Below, piece by piece: positions 17,551 through 26,367 of a stretch of 64,000 nucleotides of DNA. The first letter of the stretch is position 1; every line of letters begins with the position of its first letter. This DNA is from CAZFDT01 sp964518335 (lineage in GTDB: Bacteria; Planctomycetota; Phycisphaerae; Phycisphaerales; Phycisphaeraceae). Under the pieces are notes generated by a model that saw only the letters and a program-made list of their open reading frames with translations, made no database searches and was not told the origin of the DNA. Both the position numbers and the translations under genes were made by a program. The stretch is from the NCBI GenBank assembly GCA_964518335.1, contig CAZFDT010000013.1:21366-85365 (forward strand). The letters run 5' to 3'.

Positions 17551-19134
17551 ATGGCAGCTACGCTCGTGACAATCGGCGACAGTCTGACGCAGGGGTTTCA
17601 GAGCGGGTCGATCTCGAAGACAGCCTGGTCGTACCCGGCGATGCTGGCGAAGGTGCTGGGGGCGGCGGCGTTCCGCATCCCGGACTTTGCCGGCGAGGGT
17701 GGGCTGCCGTTGAACCTGGAGCGGCTGGTGCGGCGTATGGGCGAGCGCGCGGGCAGCCGGCTCGACTGGTTCGACCTGCCCGCGGCGGCGTGGACCGTCG
17801 CCAGCATGATGGACGCCACCGAGGACTACTGGGAGCGCGGCCCAGGCGATGCGCCCAGCGACACCGGCCCCATGCATCACAACCTGGCGGTGTGGGGATT
17901 CGAGATGGGCGACTGCAACACGCTCAGTGACGCCGTCTGCCGCCGCAACACGCCGCAGGCGAAAGACCAGTTCTGGACGCAGAACCAGATCCCCGAGTTC
18001 GCCATGTACCGCACCGCACGGCGAACGCTCAACCCCGGCCGGCTATACGCCCTGGAGGACCTCACGCAGCTCGACCTGGTCGAGCGCATCGCCGCAGACG
18101 AAGGCGGCATCGACAACCTGGTCGTCGCCCTGGGCGCCAATAACGTGCTGGGCACTTGCACCAGCCTGACGCTGCGCTGGTCGCAGTCGGCCGACTGCTA
18201 CAAGCTCGCCCACCAGCGCAACTGCAACATCTGGGCGCCCGAGCATTTCCAGCGCCTGCTCGATGCCGTGGTCGCCCGCCTGGCCAAACTCACGCGCAAG
18301 GCCAGGGCGAACGCGCCCGCGCCGGTGCGACGCCTGTTCATCGCCAACGTGCCCCACGTCACCATCGCCCCCGTCACCCGCGGCATCAGCCCCGACGCGA
18401 AACGCCACGGCGGGCCCGAACGCAAGAACGGCTTCTACGAGTACTACACCCACTTCTGGGTCTGGGACGACGACTTCATCCAGCAGCCCAACGCCTACCG
18501 CCACCTCACCCGCGAGGACGCCCGCACCATCGACGGCATCATCGACGACTACAACCGCGCTATCGTGGCCGCGGCGAAGAAGCACGGCTGGCACGTGATC
18601 GATTTCTGCGACGCCCTCGACCGCATCGCCTTCCGCCGCAACGACGGCGAGCCGACGTACCGCCTGCCCGACGGGCTACTCGACGCCCTGGAGGCCAACC
18701 CGGCCACGCGGCATCGCGTATTCACGATCGCAGGCGACCCGCGCCGCCGCGCCCTGCTGGACACGCGCTACCTGCGTATCGTGCCCGACGTGCCCGACGA
18801 CGGCCGACGACACGGACTCACCGACGATCAGGTGCGCACGCTGCACCGCAAGTACTGCGGCGGGCTGTTCAGTCTCGACGCCATCCACCCGACGACGATC
18901 GGCTACGGGATCATTGCGCACGAGGTGCTCAAGGTCATGCAGGCCGCCGGCGTCCCCCGCGCCGACCCCGACGCCCTGCCCTGGGCCGACATCGTCGCCG
19001 CCGACTCGCTCGTCGTCGATCCGCCGCGCATGCTCCACCACCTGCAGCACATGCTCGGCTTCCTCGCCAGCCGCGCCCCGTTGGCGCGGCTGATCCGCAC
19101 CGTCAGCGGTTTCGGCTCACAGGAACACGAGTGA
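17551..19134 (+). CDS. SGNH/GDSL-type hydrolase
   Basis: 527 residues. The catalytic-serine block is GDSLTQGFQ near the N-terminus, ALGANNVLG fits block III (Gly/Asn oxyanion), and DAIHPTTIGYG near residue 445 supplies the Asp-x-x-His of block V. There is no signal peptide, so it is probably cytoplasmic. It is longer than typical 200-residue esterases; the middle region is unassigned. An AAAGGGGG purine run precedes the ATG. The substrate is unknown; ester or acyl hydrolysis is inferred. Confidence 0.82.
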   Translation: MAATLVTIGDSLTQGFQSGSISKTAWSYPAMLAKVLGAAAFRIPDFAGEGGLPLNLERLVRRMGERAGSRLDWFDLPAAAWTVASMMDATEDYWERGPGDAPSDTGPMHHNLAVWGFEMGDCNTLSDAVCRRNTPQAKDQFWTQNQIPEFAMYRTARRTLNPGRLYALEDLTQLDLVERIAADEGGIDNLVVALGANNVLGTCTSLTLRWSQSADCYKLAHQRNCNIWAPEHFQRLLDAVVARLAKLTRKARANAPAPVRRLFIANVPHVTIAPVTRGISPDAKRHGGPERKNGFYEYYTHFWVWDDDFIQQPNAYRHLTREDARTIDGIIDDYNRAIVAAAKKHGWHVIDFCDALDRIAFRRNDGEPTYRLPDGLLDALEANPATRHRVFTIAGDPRRRALLDTRYLRIVPDVPDDGRRHGLTDDQVRTLHRKYCGGLFSLDAIHPTTIGYGIIAHEVLKVMQAAGVPRADPDALPWADIVAADSLVVDPPRMLHHLQHMLGFLASRAPLARLIRTVSGFGSQEHE

Positions 19135-19166
19135 TGCGCCCCACGCGCCCGAACCTGCGCACCGCG

Positions 19167-19961
19167 TCAGAGGCGGCGGTTGAATTCTTTGATCTCAAGC
19201 TTCTCGCCGCCGCTGACGCCGTTGTCGATGAACGTGTCGAACCCGTCGCCGCCGAGGAACACCGCATCGCTGGCGGCGCGCACCTGGGTCACGGCGACCA
19301 CGTCGTTGCCGGTCTGGGCGTCCACCTTGATGTTCTTGCGGGAGAGGATGCGGATCAGGCGAACGTTGTCGTTGCCCTCGCCGACCTCGACGTTCAGGTC
19401 CTTCTGCACGGTCGTGCCCGCGATTCTCACGCGGTCGGCGTCGTCCTTGCCGATGACGGTGAGCGAACCGCCGACGGTGGTGGCGTTGACGTGAACGCGA
19501 GACGCGCCTTCGCCGGTGTCGATGTTGAAATCCTCGCCGGTCTGGATACGGGCGGCCTTGACCACGTCGCTGCCGTCGCCGGTCTTGACCGACAGCACCT
19601 TGCCGGCCCGCACGCCGACGAGCTTGACGGTGTCGTCGCCGATGTCGGTTTCGATGTTGATGTCGTTGCTGGCGACCAGGCGCTGGATGATGAGCGTGTC
19701 GTTGCCGCCGAAGAGCTTGATATCCACCTTTTCGATGCCCCTGCCGCTGACGCGGATGGCGTTGCGACCGTTGATCGTGGTGCCGCGCAGGCCCTTGATG
19801 ACTACCTGGCCGCCGGCTGTGCGAGTGATGCGGACGGCGTTGTCGTCGCCGTCGCCGCGAAGCTGCAGCACCTCCCCCGCGGAGACGCTCACTTCACCCG
19901 AAAGCAGGTGGCGTGGTTCCAGAGCGTCGAACACGGGGCCGTGGGTGTCGTGTGCGGACAT
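19167..19961 (-). CDS. LEPR-motif surface protein with bead-like repeats
   Basis: 264 residues. FDALEPRHLLSGE at the N-terminus is the planctomycetal LEPR signal. The remainder consists of repeated strands with many Asp/Asn-Gly turns (GDGDDNAV, GGNDTLII, GDDTVKL, GDGSDVV, GEGNDNV, TGNDVV), like calcium-binding or beta-roll repeats. It is presumably exported and associated with the cell surface; its role is unknown. The ATG at 19961 is preceded by GGAGG. An upstream open frame exists but lacks such a site. Confidence 0.8.
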   Translation of the reverse strand: MSAHDTHGPVFDALEPRHLLSGEVSVSAGEVLQLRGDGDDNAVRITRTAGGQVVIKGLRGTTINGRNAIRVSGRGIEKVDIKLFGGNDTLIIQRLVASNDINIETDIGDDTVKLVGVRAGKVLSVKTGDGSDVVKAARIQTGEDFNIDTGEGASRVHVNATTVGGSLTVIGKDDADRVRIAGTTVQKDLNVEVGEGNDNVRLIRILSRKNIKVDAQTGNDVVAVTQVRAASDAVFLGGDGFDTFIDNGVSGGEKLEIKEFNRRL

Positions 19962-20150
19962 CGTCTTAGCCTCCTGCGCCGTCGTCAGGACGGTGCGTTT
20001 CCGGCAGGGATCATTGCCGCCCGTCGCGCGCGAGTCCAATGCCGTGGCGCGAGGATTGGCGGGGATCGGCGTCTGTTGTGCGTGACGTGCGTTCCCGCCA
20101 TGCCGGGGCAGGCGAAAACTCGGCCGCTGGAGACCGCACAATGCGCCGGC

Positions 20151-21260
20151 TCACGTCGTCCACGTGAGGGCGTAGATCGGCGGGAGATGGGCGGTGATGT
20201 GTCGCCACGAGTCGCCGCGGTCGTCGCTGAACCACAGGGAGCCGGTGGTGCTGCCGATGGCGAGGGTCTGGCCGGCGGGGTCGAGGGCCAGGGCGTGGCG
20301 GTAGAAGAGGTCGTAAGCGTGCTGCTGGGGCAGCCCTTCGGTAAGCACGTCGAAGGACTTGCCGCCGTCGCGGGTGCGGGTGACGACGACGCGGGCGGCG
20401 ACGGGGATACGCACCTCGTCCTTCTCGGCGGGGACGAACCATGCGGTGTCGGGATCGGCGGGGTCCACTGCAACGGCGAATCCGAAGGCCGAGGGCGTGG
20501 CGGTGGTGATCTCGCGCCACGACTTGCCGCCGTCGGTGGTGCGGAAGATGCCGTTGTGATGCTGGGTCCACAGGGCGTCGGGCTGGTCGCGGCACTGCAC
20601 GACGAGGTGGGGGTCCTGCGTGTCGGGGTCGCCCGCCAACTCGGGTGGCATGTAAGCGGCGCGCATGCCGTGGCTGGCGTTGGCCCAGGTGGCGCCGGCG
20701 TCCTCGCTGCGCCACACGCCGCCGCAGGAGATGCCCAGAATGACACTGCGAGGCCGCGCGTCGTGCGTCAGGATGCTGTGGATGCCCGGCCAGTCGTACC
20801 CGCCGGCGAACCACTTGCCGCGCGACGGATGGCTCCACAGCGGCATGTTGAGTGCCCACGTGCCGCCCCGGTCCGACGAATGGAACAGCCCGCCGGGAAT
20901 CGTGCCGCACCACAGCCCGCCGTCGCGCGACGGGTCGATCGCCAGCGACCAGAGCTGATCGACCTTCCACGGAATCTCCTCGCCGCGCATCGGGTCCTTG
21001 ACCACCGGGGCGTCGTCGGGCTTGGGCGGGTAGGCGGGGCAGGCGATCTCCTGCCACTGGCCCCCGGCGTCGCGGCGGTGCAGCTTGCACCCGAAGTGAC
21101 CCAGGCGCAGGCCGGCGTAGCTCGACCCGTCGCGCGGATCGTGCATGGCGATCGTCACCGGCTGGCCCAGGAACGCCGCGTCGGCGACGGCCAACGTGCC
21201 GTTGCGCCGCTCCAGCGTGAACAGACCCTTGCGCGTGGACACGAGAAGTTGCCCGGCCAT
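20151..21260 (-). CDS. BNR/sialidase-like beta-propeller protein
   Basis: 369 residues with several Asp-box/BNR-type repeats (SSDRGGTWALN, SEDAGATWAN, TTDGGKSW, TRDGGKSFD, SDDRGDSW), so a beta-propeller related to exo-alpha-sialidases and WD40/YVTN proteins. There is no signal peptide, and the arginine triad of true sialidases is not obvious, so an enzymatic role is doubtful. It is the second gene after a MoaD/ThiS-like protein (24-base gap), suggesting a functional pair. Confidence 0.8.
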   Translation of the reverse strand: MAGQLLVSTRKGLFTLERRNGTLAVADAAFLGQPVTIAMHDPRDGSSYAGLRLGHFGCKLHRRDAGGQWQEIACPAYPPKPDDAPVVKDPMRGEEIPWKVDQLWSLAIDPSRDGGLWCGTIPGGLFHSSDRGGTWALNMPLWSHPSRGKWFAGGYDWPGIHSILTHDARPRSVILGISCGGVWRSEDAGATWANASHGMRAAYMPPELAGDPDTQDPHLVVQCRDQPDALWTQHHNGIFRTTDGGKSWREITTATPSAFGFAVAVDPADPDTAWFVPAEKDEVRIPVAARVVVTRTRDGGKSFDVLTEGLPQQHAYDLFYRHALALDPAGQTLAIGSTTGSLWFSDDRGDSWRHITAHLPPIYALTWTT

Positions 21261-21284
21261 GAATCGCTCCTTGTGCTGTTGCAG

Positions 21285-21554
21285 TTATCCGCCCGACAGC
21301 GCCTGCATCACGTCGATGGCGTCGTCGGGGCCGACGCGGTCGCTCAGCGCCGCGCGGTCGAGCACCGGCACGCCGTTGACGAAGACGGTCACGTGCTTGC
21401 GCAGGCCGCCCTGCTCGTCGAGCACGTAGGCCAGCAGTTCCGGCCGGTCGGCGCAGGCGCGCGCCAGCGCGTCGCGGACGGTCGCGGCCTCGACGGTCAC
21501 ATCCGGGCACGCCACGTGCCGACGCAGATTCGCCGTGAAACGCACGGTCGCCAT
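21285..21554 (-). CDS. MoaD/ThiS-like ubiquitin-fold protein
   Basis: 89 residues ending SGG, the C-terminal di-glycine that is adenylated and thiocarboxylated in MoaD/ThiS sulfur carriers. MATVRFTANLRRHVAC and VTVFVNGVPVLDR fit the beta-grasp fold. No moaE, thiG or thiF gene is near; the only partner in the unit is the BNR propeller. It could be a sulfur carrier for a dedicated pathway. The ATG at 21554 was preferred to a TTG six bases upstream. Confidence 0.8.
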   Translation of the reverse strand: MATVRFTANLRRHVACPDVTVEAATVRDALARACADRPELLAYVLDEQGGLRKHVTVFVNGVPVLDRAALSDRVGPDDAIDVMQALSGG

Positions 21555-21620
21555 GGCCAAATCCTACCTGACGGGCAGGTAATGAAAAGGGCCTGCCCCC
21601 ATCGTGCCGATAGTGCCGCC

Positions 21621-22706
21621 ATGAGCAGGACGTTTGCATCGCAGGCGGTGTGGCCGGGGCAGGCGCCCAGTGTCGAGGCCCTGCGCGGTCGGCGGCTGCT
21701 GGTGACGGGCGCGGCGGGGTACATCGGCGGGGCGCTGGCTCGACGGCTGCGCGACGAAGGTCTGGACGTGGTGGGCACGACGCTGCACGCGCACGAGGCG
21801 GCGGCCCTCATCGCCGAGGGCATCGACGCGCGCGTGCTGGACCTGGCCTCCGACGACGCGTGGGACGATCTGCTCACCGGCTTCGACGTGGTCTTCGCCG
21901 TCGCCGCGATGTTCCAGGAATACGACGCTCCGCGCAGCCTCTTCGAGCGCGTCAACCATCATGCGGCGCTGAAGCTGGCCCAGACCGCCACCCGCGCCGG
22001 CGTCCAGCGATTCGTCCACGTCTCCACCGTCGGCGTTCACGGCGCGGTGAAGCAGATCCCCGCGACCGAAGAGACGCCCTTCAACCCGATGGACCTCTAC
22101 CACGAGACCAAGCTCGCCGGTGAGCTGGCTGTGATGGACTATGCACGCACGCTCGATCCGCTGCAGATGACCCTGACGGTCAACCGTCCGTCGATGGTGT
22201 ACGGCCCCGGCGACGTGCGCATGGCGGGCAAGCTCTGCCGACTCGTCGAATCGGGCCGATTCATCATGATCGGCAACGGGCAGGTGCTGGCGCACCTGGG
22301 CTACATCGACGACCAGGTCGATTCGCTGATCCTCTCGGCCACGGCGGAATCGTCGCAGGTGCATGCGCAGACGTTCAACATCGCTTCAGATCGGCCGTGC
22401 TCGCTCAACGAACTGGTGACAACGCTGGCCGATGCGCTGGGCGTGAAGCTGCGTGTGTGGCATGTGCCGGTGGCGCCGGTGTGGGCCGCGGCCTGGGCGT
22501 GCGAGCTGGCGTGCAAGCCGCTGGGCGTACGCCCGCCGCTGTTCCGCCGCCGGGTGGGCTTCTTCACGCACGACCGCGCCTTCGACTTCACCAAGGCCCA
22601 GCGCCGGTTGGGCTACCGCTCCCGTTTCCCCCTGGCGCAAGGCATGGCGCTCACCGCCGCCTGGTGGAAAAGCCAGCGCGACACACCGCGCGCCGCGGCG
22701 GCGTGA
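21621..22706 (+). CDS. NAD-dependent epimerase/3-beta-HSD-type dehydrogenase
   Basis: 361 residues of the extended SDR family. The Rossmann motif is VTGAAGYIGGALARRL, the active-site YxxxK is YHETK, and FVHVSTVGVHG supplies the Ser. The protein resembles 3-beta-hydroxysteroid dehydrogenase-like epimerases; the substrate is unknown. The ATG is the first Met after the divergent MoaD-like gene. A very long open frame runs in from upstream, but it overlaps the SGNH, LEPR and BNR genes and is not coding there. Confidence 0.85.
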   Translation: MSRTFASQAVWPGQAPSVEALRGRRLLVTGAAGYIGGALARRLRDEGLDVVGTTLHAHEAAALIAEGIDARVLDLASDDAWDDLLTGFDVVFAVAAMFQEYDAPRSLFERVNHHAALKLAQTATRAGVQRFVHVSTVGVHGAVKQIPATEETPFNPMDLYHETKLAGELAVMDYARTLDPLQMTLTVNRPSMVYGPGDVRMAGKLCRLVESGRFIMIGNGQVLAHLGYIDDQVDSLILSATAESSQVHAQTFNIASDRPCSLNELVTTLADALGVKLRVWHVPVAPVWAAAWACELACKPLGVRPPLFRRRVGFFTHDRAFDFTKAQRRLGYRSRFPLAQGMALTAAWWKSQRDTPRAAAA

Positions 22707-22751
22707 GCAAGTGAGCCGCACGCAGACCGCAAGCGCCGTGGCCCGGGTGAT

Positions 22752-22809
22752 CGCGCCAGGCGTGGCGAACGTAGGCAGACCCGCTTAAAACTTGTGACTG
22801 CCTGGCGCG
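22752..22809. repeat. Inverted repeat at convergent gene ends
   Basis: CGCGCCAGGC (22752-22761) and GCCTGGCGCG (22800-22809) are perfect inverted arms with a 38-base loop, spanning the end of the converging gene. No T-tract follows on either strand, so a terminator role is only possible. Confidence 0.3.
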
Positions 22810-23204
22810 TCCGTGCCCATGACGAAATCGGCCACGTAATGCAGTAGCAGGCTTCGGCCGTCCTCTGACTTCGCCTCGCCAAAGAAGGGAAAGAGCGTCC
22901 CGTCGAACTTGCCCAGCGACCGCACCTCGGCGAAGAAATAGGGCGTCTCCCGAATCTCGGCGATCTTCAGGTCCAGGCTCACCGGTTCGCCCCGGTAGAA
23001 GCGCAGCACCGTGAAGGCCGCGTAACCGTAGTGGTCCTCTTCCTCGCAGGAAGCATAGCTGTAGGCCACGTCCGCCCCCTTCAGCGCCGCCTTGAGCCAC
23101 CGCGCCGTCGCCGACACCACCTCCACCGTGCGTGACGGCGCGTGCCGCTTGGCCTGAATCAACAACCGCAACTCATCCGCCGGCTCCGGGTTGCCGCTTT
23201 TCAT
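22785..23204 (-). CDS. Hypothetical protein, 139 aa
   Basis: Starts MKSGNPEPADELRLLIQAK with GGGAG about 10 bases upstream. Mixed alpha/beta composition, no signal peptide or membrane segment; contains SYASCEEEDHYGYAAFTVLRF. No family recognised. It converges with the epimerase gene and is followed by an unrelated HTH gene at a distance of 156 bases. Confidence 0.65.
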   Translation of the reverse strand: MKSGNPEPADELRLLIQAKRHAPSRTVEVVSATARWLKAALKGADVAYSYASCEEEDHYGYAAFTVLRFYRGEPVSLDLKIAEIRETPYFFAEVRSLGKFDGTLFPFFGEAKSEDGRSLLLHYVADFVMGTDAPGSHKF

Positions 23205-23360
23205 TGTCTTACGCTCCCTACCTCCCACCCATGCCGACAGCATATCACGGCGCACCCCCGCAAGTGATCACGACTGACGACACACGCGCAACGCAACATG
23301 GGCGATGGCCTTGCCGGCAACCGCCTTTTGCAGATGACACGGGGGGTCATGCCCGGCGGG

Positions 23361-23609
23361 TCAGCGACGCTTGGACTTGAAGACGCGCCGCAGACGCTTG
23401 ACGGTGCTGACCGACACGCCGAACTTGGCGGCGATCTGCTCGGTCGTGCCCTTGGCGGCGACGATCTTCTTCTGCTGCGCCGCCGTGGTGCGGACCTGGG
23501 CGGGGGCGTCGATCTTCGTGCCACGCGTGCGGCGGGCGCGGATCGTCGATTCCTTGACGCCCAGTTTCTTGGCCAGACGCGCGACGTTGATGTCCTTCTT
23601 ACGTGCCAT
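23361..23609 (-). CDS. Small double helix-turn-helix protein
   Basis: 82 residues, strongly basic. Two helix-turn-helix-like segments lie in tandem: VARLAKKLGVKESTIRARR (about residues 8-26) and TEQIAAKFGVSVSTVKRLR (about 55-73), similar to homeodomain-like or resolvase/transposase HTHs. AGGAG lies 6 bases before the ATG at 23609. No catalytic domain. It may be a small DNA-binding regulator or nucleoid protein; targets unknown. Confidence 0.7.
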   Translation of the reverse strand: MARKKDINVARLAKKLGVKESTIRARRTRGTKIDAPAQVRTTAAQQKKIVAAKGTTEQIAAKFGVSVSTVKRLRRVFKSKRR

Positions 23610-23714
23610 GGCTTGCTCCTGTTCCCCGGCCCGCCGAAACGGACTTACCCATACCATACCATATCGCCACGCCTGCGCCCACTGCAACAGGCGTGATATC
23701 ATGGCGCAGTTGCC

Positions 23715-24518
23715 ATGGACGAAGTGATCGTGTCAGCCGCGGCCGGGGCAGCGCCCCCGGCGCCCCCGGCCACACCGACTCCACTGCTACCGCGGTTGTC
23801 GCCCTGGCGGCAGGGCCTGGCGGCGGCGCGGGCCAACGCCATTCCCGCCGTCGCGCTCACCGCCGCAGGCGTCGCTCTGCTGGCAGGCTACTACTTTCAC
23901 GCGCCCACGCACCGGGCGATGGAACGCGTCGCCGACGTCAAGCGGCAGTGGGGCCTGCTGTTCTCGCTGGTGTCCACGGCCATATTCGCCGGTCTATTGC
24001 CGGTGCTGCTGCAGCAGATCGTGCCCAACCTGCCCCACCGCGCCGCCCTGCGCCACCTGCCGTTCTTCCTCTTGCTGTGGGGTTATCGCGGTGTCGAGAC
24101 CGACCTCTTCTACCGCTTGCAGGCCCACCTCTTCGGCGACGTGGCCGAGGCACGCGTCGTCATCATCAAGCTCGTGCTGGACCTGGGCTTCTACACCCCC
24201 GTGTGGTGCACGCCCATGGTCGTGGTGGCCTACCTGTGGAAAGACTGTGGGTTCAGCCTCGCCGAGGCGCGGCGGCGGCTGGGTCGGCGGTGGTACGTCG
24301 CCCGCGTCGTGCCCGTGCTCATCGCCAACAATGCCATCTGGCTCCCCGGCGTGGCGATCCTCTACAGCCTGCCACTGGCGCTGCAGATGCCCTTTCAGAA
24401 CCTGGTGCAGTGCCTCAACACGCTCATCATCACGCTCGTGATGGCCGCCCACAGCCAGGCCGACGACGACCGTTTCGCCGACGAACGCCGCGCAACGGAC
24501 GAACCTACTTCTTCTTAA
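23715..24518 (+). CDS. Integral membrane protein, possibly Mpv17/PMP22-like
   Basis: 267 residues with about 4-5 hydrophobic segments: IPAVALTAAGVALLAGYYF, LLFSLVSTAIFAGLLPVLL, a segment near YTPVWCTPMVVVAYL, and two near the C-terminus. The layout and the YTPVWCTPMVV region recall Mpv17/PMP22-type four-helix proteins, but the match is weak. The N-terminus is Pro/Ala-rich. The last 14 bases overlap the end of the converging gene at 24505. Confidence 0.55.
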   Translation: MDEVIVSAAAGAAPPAPPATPTPLLPRLSPWRQGLAAARANAIPAVALTAAGVALLAGYYFHAPTHRAMERVADVKRQWGLLFSLVSTAIFAGLLPVLLQQIVPNLPHRAALRHLPFFLLLWGYRGVETDLFYRLQAHLFGDVAEARVVIIKLVLDLGFYTPVWCTPMVVVAYLWKDCGFSLAEARRRLGRRWYVARVVPVLIANNAIWLPGVAILYSLPLALQMPFQNLVQCLNTLIITLVMAAHSQADDDRFADERRATDEPTSS

Positions 24519-25071
24519 ACATCGTCCGCCAGCCGGTGAACGGCACCGACGTGTCGCTGCGCACCAGTGGGTTGTACCGCACGTCCTGCACGGCGATGAA
24601 TACCTTCGGATCGGTCTTGCGGGCCAGGTCGATCACCGCCTGCGTCCGCCGCCGCGGCACGACGGTCATTGCCAGGGCCACGTCGCCTTCGTGCCCGAAC
24701 GCGGCGATCTCCGTCACGCCGAACTCCGCCAGCCGCAGCGCAAACGCCACCGAGTGCGTCCGCCCCTGCGAGATCAGCAGAATGAGCTGCTTGCCCAGCG
24801 CCAGCTTCTGCTCCAGCGCCACGCCACAGAAGTTGCCCAGTGAAAAACCTACGCCGTACGCGACCACCTTCACCAACGTCGGTTGCGCCAGCACGCCCGA
24901 CACGGCGACGATCCACACAATCACCTCGCAGAAGCCCAGCACCGCCGCGACCAGGCGGTAGCCGCGCACCACGCAGATCGTGCGCATCGTGCCCATCGAC
25001 ACGTCGATGATACGCGCCGCGACGATGAACGCCGCCAACAGAAACTCATGTTGTTCGAGCCAGGCCATCAT
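24505..25071 (-). CDS. UPF0316/DUF5698-family membrane protein (YebE-like)
   Basis: 188 residues: three N-terminal membrane helices (LLAAFIVAARIIDVSMGTMR, LGFCEVIVWIVAVSGVLA, VVAYGVGFSLGNFCGVALE) followed by a cytoplasmic DUF2179-like domain (about 100-180, TVVPRRRTQAVIDLARKTDPK). This is the usual architecture and length of the UPF0316 family, whose function is unknown. The last 14 bases overlap the converging gene. Confidence 0.85.
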   Translation of the reverse strand: MMAWLEQHEFLLAAFIVAARIIDVSMGTMRTICVVRGYRLVAAVLGFCEVIVWIVAVSGVLAQPTLVKVVAYGVGFSLGNFCGVALEQKLALGKQLILLISQGRTHSVAFALRLAEFGVTEIAAFGHEGDVALAMTVVPRRRTQAVIDLARKTDPKVFIAVQDVRYNPLVRSDTSVPFTGWRTMFKKK

Positions 25072-25116
25072 GCCCGCATGGTAGCGACGGCGGCCGCAAG
25101 GTCGAGACGGCGCCGA

Positions 25117-25815
25117 TCAATGGCGGTTCCACAGCACGTAGGGGTCGATGGTGTTGGGCGCCAGGGCCTGACCGTCCTCGACGCTGTCGGTGCGCTCGAG
25201 GGAGTCGATGTCGAGGGTCTTGACGTGCCCGTCGAGCATGGCGACGGTGGCCAGGCGATTGTCGTGGCGATAGCGAGGCAGACCCATGCTGTAGCCGGGA
25301 ATGCCTGCGGTGGGCATGATGAGGCTGTGGCCGTGCACCGTGGCGCCGGAGCGGCTTTCGATCCAGGCGGCGGTGTCACTGGGCTTGCGGATCGAGCTGA
25401 TGCGTGCGAAGCGCAGGCCGAAGGTGTTGTAGCCGTAAGACGCCGACCAGTCGCCGGGCTGGCCGTCCCACGTGTCGTAGCTCGACTCGCTGTCGGGGCA
25501 CGCCCACACGCCGGCGTTGCCGTTCATGTAGGGTCCGACAAGGCTGGGAACCCAATACGTCGGATACCCGCCGGGCAACCCCGGCAGCACGCGACGATGG
25601 TCCGTCGCATAAGCATGCGTGGCAATCATGATCTGCCTCGCGTTGCTCAGGCACACTGCCTGGATGCCCGCGTCGTAGGCCTTATTGATCGCCGGGACCA
25701 GGATCGCCACGAGCACGGCGATGATGCTGATGACCACCAGCAGTTCGAGAATGGTGAATCCCATCGGCGACGGGCGGCGGCGGCGCGGGCGTGATCGGCG
25801 GGCGGGTGCGGACAT
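25117..25815 (-). CDS. Prepilin-type pseudopilin, second copy
   Basis: 232 residues. An Arg-rich leader is followed by the prepilin motif GFTILELLVVISIIAVLVAIL and near the C-terminus RHDNRLATVAMLDGH, close to the H-x9-DG pattern (10 residues here). It is related in layout, but not closely, to the pseudopilin at 2218-2970. AAGGAG precedes the ATG at 25815. It is not clearly part of an operon; it diverges from a lipoprotein gene 80 bases away. Confidence 0.82.
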   Translation of the reverse strand: MSAPARRSRPRRRRPSPMGFTILELLVVISIIAVLVAILVPAINKAYDAGIQAVCLSNARQIMIATHAYATDHRRVLPGLPGGYPTYWVPSLVGPYMNGNAGVWACPDSESSYDTWDGQPGDWSASYGYNTFGLRFARISSIRKPSDTAAWIESRSGATVHGHSLIMPTAGIPGYSMGLPRYRHDNRLATVAMLDGHVKTLDIDSLERTDSVEDGQALAPNTIDPYVLWNRH

Positions 25816-25895
25816 GACGTGCTCCTTGGTAGGGGTCTGTCCCACACGCGGAAGCGCACGTGCCAACCCCTCACCGCACACGCTAAGATGCGACC

Positions 25896-26351
25896 ATGCG
25901 TACAGCACGGTCAGGATGGGCAGCGATAGTGGCGGCGGCGGTGGCGCTGCCGGGGTTGATGAGCGGCTGCACGGGCATCGAGCCGGCGCTGATCGGCGCG
26001 GCCATCACCGGCGCGGGGGCGGGCATCGGGGCAACGCGCCTGGGAAAAATCAACGTCGCCTTCCACGCCGACGGCGCCCAGGTCGTCGCGGCCGCCACAC
26101 ATACCGCCGATGAGCTTGGCCTGACCTTAGTCGAACTCGATCATCGCGGCCACGACCGCTGGATCGTCGAGCTGCGCGACGCCCGCAAGAACACCATCAT
26201 CGTCGCCATCGACCAGCGCGGGCGATTCGTGACCCACACCCAGGTCAACGTCGGCTGGTTCGGCTCCGGCGCCGTGGGTCAGCTCGTGGCCAAACGCATC
26301 GGGTTCCACCTCTTCGGCGAAGAAGATGCCGACCGCACCGGTGGAGGATAA
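25896..26351 (+). CDS. Small lipoprotein, DUF3568-like
   Basis: 151 residues. The signal peptide ends LPGLMSGC, a lipobox. A Gly/Ala-rich segment (ALIGAAITGAGAGIGATRLG) follows, then a domain of about 90 residues beginning KINVAFHADGAQVVAAATHTADELGL, resembling DUF3568-type periplasmic lipoproteins. Function unknown. Confidence 0.7.
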   Translation: MRTARSGWAAIVAAAVALPGLMSGCTGIEPALIGAAITGAGAGIGATRLGKINVAFHADGAQVVAAATHTADELGLTLVELDHRGHDRWIVELRDARKNTIIVAIDQRGRFVTHTQVNVGWFGSGAVGQLVAKRIGFHLFGEEDADRTGGG

Positions 26352-26367
26352 CTGCGGACGGCCCGGG

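Noticed and set aside
18156..21620. A 1500-codon open frame on the plus strand ending in the epimerase.
   Set aside because: It overlaps four better genes; only the part from 21621 has recognisable protein sequence. Long stop-free frames are common in GC-rich DNA.
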